A DNA stretch of 64,000 nt from Rotaria macrura (Eukaryota > Rotifera > Eurotatoria > Philodinida > Philodinidae). A program made the translations under genes and the position numbers. The notes beneath the pieces were generated by a model. That model was not told the DNA's origin and did no database searches. It worked only from the letters and a program-made list of their open reading frames with translations. Of the stretch, positions 50,001-60,604 are shown piece after piece (the first letter of the stretch is position 1; every line of letters begins with the position of its first letter). The DNA lies in the NCBI GenBank assembly GCA_900239685.1, contig OENT01000572.1:26160-90159 (forward strand). Direction: 5' to 3'.

Positions 50001-50696
50001 ATGCAGATCAATGATATTTCTCGAGTACATCTCTATTTTTTTCGTCATGGAGAATCAGAAGCCAATCTATTGAACAGCATTATATGTGGTCAAAATATTT
50101 CATGCTCATTAACACCATTAGGAAAGGAACAAGCTGTTAAATTAGGCAAACGATTAAAATTTGAAAATAAGACATTTGATCACTTTCTATGTTCAACAGC
50201 TATTCGTACCAAACAAACGGCAGATATTGTTCTAGAAGTATTGAATGTTGATGCATCAAAATTAATTACATCGGCTGCACTTTTAGAACAATCTCAAGGT
50301 TCATGGGAAGGACTAAACTTTCGCCAATGTTATACAGACGAAATCATGCAAAAAATGGAGGAATTACATCTGGAATTTTGTCCTCCAAATGGTGAATCCA
50401 TAAGAATGGTACAAAAACGGGCTATCGAATTTTTAGAACAATACATCGAGCAAGCCAAACAACTAAGTGAAAAGGAAAACAGAGAAGTATCAATCGCCGT
50501 ATTTACACATGCAAACTTCATTCGAGCTGTATTACAATTTTATTTACAAAGCAATCCTAAATATACATGGCTTATCGGACAAAATAATACAGCAATTAAT
50601 GAAATTCTTTTGAATAAATTTGGATTTTCATTACTTAGAGTTAATGATACAGGACATTTAACATTTTTAATTCCTGAACGAATAGAAAAGCATTGA
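50001..50696 (+). CDS. Histidine phosphatase family protein (phosphoglycerate-mutase-like)
   Basis: Intronless, 231 residues, typical length for the single-domain family. The catalytic motif FFRHGESEAN sits at residues 13-22 (phospho-accepting His16, Arg15). CSTAIRTKQTA supplies Arg69, LLEQSQGSWEG the probable acid Glu96, and AVFTHANFIRAV the second His170. The reaction is phosphate transfer through a phospho-histidine, acting on small phosphorylated metabolites or as a general phosphatase; the substrate cannot be told from sequence. It has no signal peptide, so it is probably cytosolic. AATAAA lies at 50717. The frame is intact and codon use fits the surrounding genes. A bacterial or an animal origin are both possible. 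Confidence 0.85.
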   Translation: MQINDISRVHLYFFRHGESEANLLNSIICGQNISCSLTPLGKEQAVKLGKRLKFENKTFDHFLCSTAIRTKQTADIVLEVLNVDASKLITSAALLEQSQGSWEGLNFRQCYTDEIMQKMEELHLEFCPPNGESIRMVQKRAIEFLEQYIEQAKQLSEKENREVSIAVFTHANFIRAVLQFYLQSNPKYTWLIGQNNTAINEILLNKFGFSLLRVNDTGHLTFLIPERIEKH

Positions 50697-50716
50697 TTCA
50701 ATTGTGAAATGCTTTA

Positions 50717-50722
50717 AATAAA
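50717..50722 (+). terminator. Polyadenylation signal AATAAA
   Basis: It lies 21 bases after the histidine-phosphatase stop codon. Confidence 0.5.
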
Positions 50723-51781
50723 TCAGTTATTATGTTTTTCTTTCTTAAGAATCTCTTTCAGTTTTATTCGTATTGATTTAATCATCGGCAATATTTCATA
50801 AATGAATGAGTCTTCTTCATAAAAAAGAAAAGCAAGTCTGGTGATTAATAAAAAAAAGGTTAGACAATAAATTTTTTTTACTTCGTACGTGAACGGCATC
50901 AACTATTCACCATCTATTTCAGAAGCGACAAATAAAGAGTATAAATGAAAACGGAAGAACGAAGACAATTCGAAAGCACCAGATTATTGTGATACAAGTG
51001 AAAGCAAGATTTGCATCTTCGCTCATCAACAAATTTTGAAAGCTTGACGTGCAACAGAAGAATTTGAAGATGCACATAGTCATAATCAGGGAGACGCCAA
51101 AGAAGTCGAAAAACTGTGATTTGAATTCATACGTCTTTCATGAATTATCTCATTTCAAACCGCCGCCTAGACTGAAATACTAGGTTCTTACCACGAAAAC
51201 TTTTCTATGTTTGTTTGTCTGTTGGTAACACCGGATACGAGTTACCATGGTATGATAGCATGAATGACGGTTACTATAGTATAAATGACCATAGCAATAT
51301 CTCGTTAAATTATTGCAGACAAAAGGCTTAGTTTTAGACTAATCGTTTTTGGGTTCTCGTATACACTGCGGAACAGTTATTCTCTTTTCAAAAATATGAC
51401 CTACTTGACAGGAGAACTGCTGGTAATCTGTTCATAGCAACTATAAAGTTAACTTGAAAAACGAGATCAGAGTGTTAAGAAGGTATCGAATGGGATCTTC
51501 TTACGGATTTATTTTAAATTAAACTGCATAATGACACCAGTTGGTACAGTTTTCAAAGACTGAATTTCTATGTGATTGTGTTCAATTTTTTGAAGAATGA
51601 TGATATTTCAGACACATACACCTATGAATAGTTCTTTATTGCTAGAATCTATGTAGAATTGGTTGTATCAACAACAAATCTATGATATACTTCTACTCTT
51701 GCCACAGAAATGATGGCATTTGTTTCTTATTGAAAGCATTAAAAGATTACAAATCATAAAATTATAAGCAATCATCAATGA
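50723..51781. other. Intergenic stretch
   Basis: No gene recognised. Small palindromic bits (GTTACCATGGTA near 51242, repeats of the ACCATAGC type) occur near 51230-51300. Confidence 0.35.
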
Positions 51782-52683
51782 TCAGTGGAGATTTTCCTCG
51801 AATTTTGTTGCTTTCAAAGCATATGCCAATGGGATTTTGCCTTCAAAACTGTTGAAACGAAACTGATGATCCGCCGTGGATTGTTTCATGTTGACGAAGG
51901 CATTTATTGGGATACTATCGAATTCCTTGAAAGTTACAATTTTAAAATGTTGATCGAGTAGAACGATGATAATATCGGCCAGGCTATGATTCCACTGAAT
52001 AGATTTCTTCTCAATTACTGAATTATGATCAGCATAAGTTCCTTTGCTGTATTCAACGACTAGAAAGAAAAAGATAATTATTAATCACAAATGAAGAACA
52101 TTCTAGTCTCTCCTTTACTCGGTTCTCGATTGAAATAAGAATGTCGAACTATCTCAATGAATGTATCATCAAAAGTCCAAAGCATTGGATGAAAATCAAC
52201 GATAAGAAACGAGCCCCCGAGTTTTGCATAGCATTGAATAAGTTGTGACCATTTTTTAAGGTCAGGAAACCATTTAGTTGCTCCAAATGACGTAAAGACA
52301 AGATCAAACTGATTGGCAACAGATATATGTTGCTCTAATTCGTAGATATCACAACAAATGAAATGAACTCGATCGTTGAGACCTGTTCAGTCGGCCAAAA
52401 TTTGAGCCTTCTTAATTGCAACATCTGAGAGATCAACACCAATTACTTTCTTTGCATCGAGTCGAGCCGGTGACATGGTATCCAAGCCAAAATGACACGG
52501 CACATGAAGGATATACTTCTCGCTGATATCGCCAAGTAATTATAATTCAAGATGGGACAGTGAATACAAGTTTTCGTTCTCCAAGAATTCTTTCACATTG
52601 TAGTAAGGTGTATCAAAATGAACCTCCGCTTTTTTAGCATTCCACAATAGTCTATTAATTTTCACATAATCATCGTCTGCCAT
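51782..52683 (-). pseudogene. Class I SAM-dependent methyltransferase, TAA and TGA in frame
   Basis: Two exons, 52683-52119 and 52059-51782, joined by a 59-bp intron in phase (A|GTAAAG to TTCTAG), total 280 codons. The SAM-binding region is clear: LLGDISEKYILHVPCHFGLD (motif I) and KKVIGVDLSDVAIKKA (acidic post-I loop). Then come FICCDIYEL (motif II) and NQFDLVFTSFGA (motif III/IV). The C-terminal half has YSKGTYADHN, NHSLADIIIVL and KIPLAYALKATKF. Codon 48 is TAA (52542-52540, LEL*LLGD) and codon 99 is TGA (52389-52387, ILAD*TGLNDR); the frame is otherwise continuous. Family members with this layout are known mostly from bacteria, so transfer followed by intron gain is plausible. The methyl acceptor is unknown. 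Confidence 0.75.
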
Positions 52684-55600
52684 CAAGATAAATCTAAAGT
52701 ATTATCTTCTAGAAACAGAATAGTAGATTTATATTTATTTTAACGTTTGAGAATATAGCAGTTAGAAAGATTATGATCACAAAGTAGAGTCACTCTGTGC
52801 AATTGCTATTTTTGATCAATATCTACGTATTGAAATTTCTTCGCTTTCCTATCTATCAAAGGTCGAAGTGATTCTTATAGAAGTCTAAGGACAAGTGATT
52901 TGACTATGGCATCTTCGTATGTTGTAAAATAAATCAAATGGAAGCAACTAGAAAATTAATCACTTTAAACATGTTTAACTCTGCTAGAAATATGCATTCA
53001 TCCGTGAAACTCAAAAATAACCTAATACACATGATATACAAGTGCTGACTTTTTAACTATTTGAATAAGATTAAAAATTATGCTTGATCTCATGGAATTT
53101 ATTCGAACAAAGTAATTCTTATGATAATAATATATGCATAATTATTCACTTATGATATGAATTTGTTCATTGATGCTATTTAGCTGAATACTCACAAAAG
53201 AAACTATCGTTCAGATTGTTATAAATACTGTGCATGCATCATTTTTCTCTCGGAACTCACTTGCCATGGAATTTTACTATTTAAAAGATAATACTAATAC
53301 GTGTCTATTGAGACATGTATCAGAAATAAAAGTCATTGCATAAAATACTCCATACATTTAGTTCTTTTACTATCCTCCATCTATGTTAACATTCATAAAT
53401 TGCACTTTCCAATCATCACATCTTTCTTCATAGTATATAAATAACATGTAATCACAGTGCCATTTTATATGCGATAAGGATCAAAAGGATGCAATCAATT
53501 ACGATTTAAAGTTATTTTCTTGCTTCTACGTTTATCAACACTATAATATACTTACGTATCGTAAACTTAAATTATCTATGTGTAATAGCTTCAACAGTTT
53601 TTCATCAAATTATACGTAACTCAATTCGACTCGGAAAACGAAATGTTTTCAGTATGTTTCTAATTGATGACAATGACAAGAAAAGATTTTTCTCTTCTAG
53701 AAAGTAATGACCAGCGATTTTTTAGAATTATGTGCGATTCTGATTATGATAATTAGTGGCATAAATACAAAAGTTCATCATCTTTGAGTTAATGCCTTGA
53801 TATACTAAGACAACATAATATGCACTATGCTTTAAGTGTATTCATTGGTTCAGCTACACATCTTTACTATATAAGAATAATAACAAACTATGAATGTTGA
53901 ATGCACTATCTTTTTTCTTTAACTTCTCAAGATTTGGTGCTTCTTCAATGCAAGTGGTTCTATTTCTGCATGTTTTAAATTTTCCTTCTCCTAATCATTA
54001 AGATAGACTGGTAAATTTATTTGAAATGCATATTTATACTTCTACGTTTTCAAATATTTGCAAGTGTTTGAATCGATTTTCCCAAGGTTGATTCGAGATT
54101 ACTGCTTTCAAACATTATATGAAAATCTTGTGCTTGAACTAGTCTACGCGTGGATTTGATGGAAAAGGCAGAAAAGGAGAATGTCGAATGGGGAAATGTA
54201 GAAAAAAAAGTAGGGGACCATCAAAGAGGAAAATTCAGAAAAGGAAAAGAAAAAAATTCTAAACGTCGAATAAAAAAATTAGAAAAAGGAAAACATCGAA
54301 AATCGAAATTTTTAAATAACTTTGAACATTAGAAAACTTTTATTAAATAATATGATAAAAGAAAATAAGAAAACGAGTGATGGATGTTCATAAGTATTAT
54401 TTCCTTTTTTAGTGTGACGCAAGTAGTAATGCTAAACCACTCAATAGCTTTTTTGCGTTGATTTCATCATTGGTGAATCATGCTTTAATCGTTTCAAATT
54501 TCTTATTTGTTATTTTCACTATACTAATATACATGCAGTCTACGTATTAGCAATTAACTACTATACACTGTAGATGCCAAGGAAGAGAAATTTAACTCTA
54601 CTCGTAAGAGCCAACACTATCTCAGAACTAAATTTTCGTTCTCTATAGATTTCTTTTGGATTTTACATTTTCATTGTCAACAGTTTTCTGCGTCTCTCAT
54701 ATGGATTTTTTTCGACATTTGATTTTTATTCTACCCTTTTCCTTACTGCCCTTTCCTTTCGACGTTTTCCAGGATTTTTTCGATATTTTCCTATTCGGCG
54801 TTTTTCCTTCCTGCATTTTCCGTCAATTCGATTTCAAATACATTTATATAGATTGTAATTTCAATTGTAGCTAACCTCTTGTGAATGAATAGTTTATTTT
54901 TAAACGATATTGGTATTATGCGATAAGGCATTCGCAGAAGACATGCCCCATACATACTACAATTGCATTTCACTACGACAGCTGGATAAAAGCTTCGAGT
55001 AGATGAAATTTGAAACATGTCTTAGCAAACAGATATGTAATTTTAGAGAAAAATTATTTGAAATATTGTTCAATGCTCTCTATCTGTTTGTTGTTCCACG
55101 TTTTCTTTCACTCTTAAGTTCACCACAGTGATGACATCTTCTAAGCTACATAAATTTACGATGAACAAGACGTGAACTCAAATAATATATATAGCTCTAT
55201 CAAATTTCAGAATCTAGACTATCGAAAACATGCGATAAACCGCAAGTACGGCAATAGAATGGTCTGAAAATAGCGATAAACAACATATGTTCTTTCTTTA
55301 TTCTGTCGTTTATAATGAATTTACGTTTCTATTATGTATTTTTATACGGCAATCAAAACTTTCTGCAGAAAATGTTTAAGCCTACTTCTGCGACTCTAAA
55401 ATTACACATTGCATCCTTGATTCATATTTACAACAAAAAATAAAATAAAGCCTTCCATATCAGTGCGGTGAGTTACACAAGAACAAGCCATCTGTTCTTG
55501 TCTGCATACATCAATGCCTACAATGCATGTGAGTAAAGCTTATGCTGTTCTACACGAACAGTTTTGGTGTTGCTGATTTTGAACTCATTAGTATCAGGGC

Positions 55601-56778
55601 CAACGCCAAGTTGGGATATTATACTCTTCATTTCTGCAATTCATCAACATACTCATACATTGACTTAACTGAATCTTCTACGTTGAATTTTGTTGAAAAA
55701 CGGCATGGAAAGCTAGCGATTTAAAATATCAGGCTTCTTTTCATTTAAATACCATGACAAAAGTGCGTGTCACAGTTCCTTGTCTGATCAATGAAAATCA
55801 GGACCAATGCATCAAAATAAGTAAGTTGCTTCATTAGATGCCTGCATATATTTCACCCTTCTATGATGTTAATCTTCTTATTTGCAATCAAATTAGAGGG
55901 TCATCGGTATACGAAGGAGATTCAAATAGACTAATTTTCTTTGGTTTTTCTTTTGACAGAAAAAATATCAATGGTTAATCTTAATGCTGTCTGTTTCAGT
56001 CATTTTCAGCAATATAACTCACAGTCCCTCGTTTATAATTGATCCCGCCGAGGGTTCATATCTCATGACTCTGACGCATAATTAAATTTTACTTCGATTA
56101 TGTTCGACAGACAATTTCTCTAACTGTGTTTAGAACACTTATCTATTTCATTTGTCACTCTCATTTTCTTCGCTAAAACATTTACTAAATGCTAGTTACT
56201 ATACAAAATGCTAGCCATTGTGAAACAAAACATCAAAAGCCATGTGTAGTGACAAGCAAGATGTGTTCATCCCGTATATTTGCTGGGCGCTAACAAGCCA
56301 TTTTCGAATAAGCGATTGATTAGGAAAAAAATCATCAATATTTAATTATTTACTAATATTCACTTTCTCTATTGGCACATTAAATCTATGTTATAAGGAT
56401 TGAAAGAATGATGCTCTCATATGGAAATCAAATCAAACAAACGAACTCATTTAGAAAGTGTTGACTATGACAGTATGACTCTCATCCACAAAAGTCAGTT
56501 ATCTTACTTTTGAAGGTCAAAACGAGACGCGTAACAATTCTTTTCAATTGGAATATTAGATCATTTTACAACATGAAAAATGCTTGAATGAATAGAAAAA
56601 TGAAATTAAATACATTCACTATCAAGCATCGCTCTTAAATTCCTATTTCATACTTGATAAGAACGAACGAAATCGAAACTATCGATTTAACCATCATCGT
56701 GGTTGAGACGACAAGAGCTTTTTTTGTATTATTTCTTCTATTTACACCACTTACAAATAGCAAGTTTTATTTTTTACT
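52684..56778. other. AT-rich intergenic stretch
   Basis: No supported gene in 4.1 kb. The only unusual block is the purine/pyrimidine-biased pair at 54150-54840. Confidence 0.4.
54150..54840. repeat. Degenerate inverted pair of GGAAAA-x-CGAA-rich tracts
   Basis: 54150-54330 is purine-rich with repeated GGAAAA/GAA units and CGAA interruptions. 54650-54840 is the pyrimidine-rich counterpart, reading the same type of units on the minus strand. This could be an old foldback element or two low-complexity tracts. The Lys-rich frame at 54150 follows from the composition. Confidence 0.3.
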
Positions 56779-57381
56779 ATGTCGAGACTGGTGAGTCTTC
56801 CCATCGTGGTATTGGTTCTGGCCAGTCTAGCAGCAGTGGAGTCGGCTGCTATCAATCGAACGTATCTGATCAAGAAAGATTTCCTTAGTGGTCTTAAAGG
56901 AGGTGAATTCACAATCTATGATAGTACCGGAAAAAAACAGCAGTATCGTATGGAATCGAAGTTTACCCTGACACATGATGTTCGATTATTTAGTGGTGCA
57001 TCAAAAAAGGATGTATTGGCGCGTTTGAAAGCCAAGGTAACAGCGGCAATGTACAAAGCCACTATTTCGATTCTAGAACCTAAAATAAATCAATGGAAAA
57101 ACGGAACCGTTCAACAAAATTTCAAAATAGTCGGAAATAAATTTATGATCGATTGGAATGGTCACCGTATTGCAATGGAGGGCAAAGGATTCTCTTTGGA
57201 CACAGCATTCCGTGATGAAGCAGACGGTACCATACTGGCTAAGTTTCACAAACGCGTCAGTTCGTTATTCTGGAGAAACAAATACGATTTACAAATACTT
57301 TCAGACAAAGTTCCTGAAGCTGTCTACTTCTTGGGTGTTGCAGCCAGAGATCACGTTAGCAAGAAGATTCAAACTGGTTAA
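56779..57381 (+). CDS. Secreted LURP-one-related / tubby-C2-like protein
   Basis: 200 residues, single exon. A classical signal peptide occupies residues 1 to about 22 (LPIVVLVLASLAAVESA). The rest resembles the LURP-one/tubby C-terminal-like beta barrel: LIKKDFLSGLKGGEFTIYD, NFKIVGNKFMIDWNG, DEADGTILAKFHKR, FWRNKYDLQIL and PEAVYFLGVAAR. The family typically has alternating strands with one buried helix, and the helix here would be about residues 75-100 (KDVLARLKAKVTAAMYKATI). Its biochemical role is poorly defined even in plants and fungi. A secreted version is unusual, because relatives are mostly cytosolic or membrane-associated. AATAAA lies at 57442. No lesions. Confidence 0.65.
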   Translation: MSRLVSLPIVVLVLASLAAVESAAINRTYLIKKDFLSGLKGGEFTIYDSTGKKQQYRMESKFTLTHDVRLFSGASKKDVLARLKAKVTAAMYKATISILEPKINQWKNGTVQQNFKIVGNKFMIDWNGHRIAMEGKGFSLDTAFRDEADGTILAKFHKRVSSLFWRNKYDLQILSDKVPEAVYFLGVAARDHVSKKIQTG

Positions 57382-57441
57382 ATTCGATCATATTTATTCT
57401 ACGTAGTGTTTTACGGATCGATCTATCGGTATTAAGTATTT

Positions 57442-57447
57442 AATAAA
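57442..57447 (+). terminator. Polyadenylation signal AATAAA
   Basis: It lies 61 bases after the LURP-one-like stop codon. Confidence 0.5.
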
Positions 57448-60400
57448 CTATGCACGTTTTGGTTTTTAGCGAATGTTAACACTTCACAATTCATTCTTTC
57501 GTTTTTCTATGCATGCTTTTTTTCACGTATATCAGTGTGTCAATGTAAAATCTTGTGATCCTACATATAGCTTAAATCGGTTTATTTATGAAAAAATGAT
57601 AAATTAAATATCTTTGAGCACACACATTAGCTTCTCTCTCGTGCTTTCTTATGAATCTTAATGTCTCATTTCTTATCTTTAATATATGCTGTTGTATTCA
57701 TCCAAGATTGGTTTAATTGTTATTTAAGGTTCGATATATATGTCTCAATCATGTTGAGGATGTGCATATGTATGGACACAACCACTTAGATCGAACCACG
57801 TATAAAAACTACACATTAATTGCAGTAAGTATTCAGCAAAAAGAGATAGTATTACACTCGTTTTAATAAAACTGAATGCTAAAATACATTCATTGATCCG
57901 AACCTTAGTGATTTTATGTAAACCAGAAATGTACTTTGCCAAGATAGCTTTTGATAATGCATTTCTATTTGCTAAAACTTTAATGCCTGATATTAAACTG
58001 CATGAATAGAGGAGTGCAGTGTTTCACAAGATTTGACTTTTTCATGTAATCATGCAATTCGATTGTGGTGAGATCAATGCGAATCTGCCTCTTAAAAGTG
58101 CGTTAATCTTTAAAACAAATGCAAAATAAAGTGGGGGATGGGGAATATATATATGTATACGTACAATTTACGTAACAGTAAAGGATTCAAAGTATTTAGA
58201 TTCCTGAAATTTCGCTTCTGAGCTAGTTTGCCAAAGATAGATCACTGCGAACAAACCGAAATAGTAGAAATTTATTCTACAGACTTCATTTAATTATTGA
58301 TCAGATTAAACTAATTCAATCAATATTTTATCCAGGATTTGTCTTCTTCATTATCCACTAGAGGATTGTATCTTAGTCTTGAGAAATTGAAATGAAAGAT
58401 ATTCATCCTTGAAATTATCGTAGGCGAGGCGTTTGTTAGTTCAAATATTGTCGAATTAAGAAATCGTCGGCTCCTACAGCTAGTTATCGAACTATACTGA
58501 TCTTGAAGAATCATTGAAACAGAATATTATCAGTAGATTATAAATGTACACCTGCGTAGTTACTATAGCGAAAACGGTTCTTTGAATACTCAGCGAAGTG
58601 GCATTTTCATTTAGATTCGAATCGATTATCACTTTCTATTTGTTGTTATTCTTTTTTCCGTACGTGCATCTTTGTTCAATGTATTGAAATAAATACAAAG
58701 AAAGAACATTCTGTACGTGTAAATTAAAATGAAGCGTCTATTTTTTTACTAACTCTTGAAATATTTGCCTGAATTTCATACGTTTGAAAGATATTCTCAT
58801 AGAAAAACAGGCCAACAAAATTCTATTTAAAACAGATATTCTTGAGAGGCACTCAAAAAATATAAAACATTAAATGAAATTTCAGCTACGATTTTGATGA
58901 TTCAAATTGTGTGTCCTTGTAGTATGTAATGAGGGCAATGACATTTATAAATGTATTGGATTAGGAAAAAACCATTCAATTGATTTCGCTCGAAATGTGA
59001 TAAAGAATTTGAGTAGTTCATGAGAAAAATATTGAAAAAGTTACATCCGTATTTTAAGCAAATTTCCTGCGTTCCATCTTGATTAATCACCACTCTCTTC
59101 TTTTCAAAAGTGAATCGATTTAAACACACTTTAGACTATAATTCACACTTCACTGATATGAACATGCATTCTAAGTTATTGATATACTTTTTTCAACTAC
59201 TCAAAGAAATTCGATTGATAACAGCATTATTGACTTTAAAATATAATTTCCGTTCCTGAAAAAATCGAAATATTCAACGAATTCATTTTTTTAGAAGACA
59301 ATTGATTTTATCTATTGTAATTAGACATTTATTAATCGTAGAGTACTATAAACAATGTTCCAATGCTATCATCTTATTCAAGATAAAATTTCTTACAAAG
59401 AAAGTTCTAAAATGAATTGTGAATATAAATATCATACAATGAAGTATATCTATATTATTGTTTTTGTCCGAACGATTTAAATTTTAATTCTTTTTAAATT
59501 CTTTTTTGATATTAAAATACAATGAACACAATATACCGGAACTTGAACGATACAATTCAACTTGCCATCGGTCACTTCTTTTTGAATGAACAACAGAGAA
59601 GAAAACTATTCAATTGGATTATCAATAGCTTTTAAAATTTATTGAAGTTCTATTTTCTGATTGAAATTGAATCCAATACGAATACAACATTTCAAAAAGA
59701 TATTAAAACAACCAGAAGTACATTGAACTTATAGTCAAGTTCTTTTTCGAATAAAAAGATCTTCGTCAAAAAGGGAGATCGATCATAATGACGAATAAGC
59801 TGAAATATTGATATATATGTATATATAAGCATAAGTTATTCAAGACAAACGAATACTTAAATCTCTTATCAGTCTTCATTTTATCGTATATAGGGCTTTT
59901 CCCCACATTGACATAGTTGATGCTTTTTTGTGAAAAATCATGTGGTGGTAAGTGTTAATCTTTCCGCGATCTAGTCAGATATTCACTGATGTAGTTGAAT
60001 GAACTGGGCATTAATGTAAAACATTTGAAGAGTACGTTTCGCTACTTAGAGATCTGCTGCTCGCAACCATAATATTGAATCGAACAGTGCTCCAGAAAGA
60101 AGATTGTCTTCTAGTCAGTAAAACTGAACGCTGCTATGTTACGAAAAAAAACAGAAATGATATCGATTTGCTAAAATTTATATCTTTTCTTTTTAAAACG
60201 TGCAGTGTAGATATTTTGATTTTCTATATGAACTAAAATCAGTCACGAATAGTAATGAGTTCGAATGCAAAGCTTAAGTGGGTGTGTTCCTTATTCGTCG
60301 CAAGATATGAGACGAAGAGCTATGCTAGTTTTTCTGTACAACATCATCGGACCAGATTATTTTCATATCGATAACACGAACACATGAGCGTTCGAATAAA

Positions 60401-60604
60401 ATCCTATTGTGTCCATCTTTATTATCATTGTGAAATTTAGCTTTACAGAAAAGTTTGCTAATCTGTAAAACACAGTATGAATGTAGAGTCTAGACTACAT
60501 GTTAAAGGTGCTATTTTCATTTTCTCATTAACACCATAATGAAAACCAATGGCTTTCATATGTAGCTTCAAAAGACTGCTCTAATGTTAAATCTGTATGA
60601 TTGA
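57448..60604. other. AT-rich intergenic stretch
   Basis: Short frames only, with no recognised gene, RNA or repeat. Confidence 0.4.

Noticed and set aside
54150-54332. Lys/Glu-rich 60-codon protein
   Set aside because: The composition is imposed by GGAAAA/GAA repeats, so it is better described as a low-complexity repeat.
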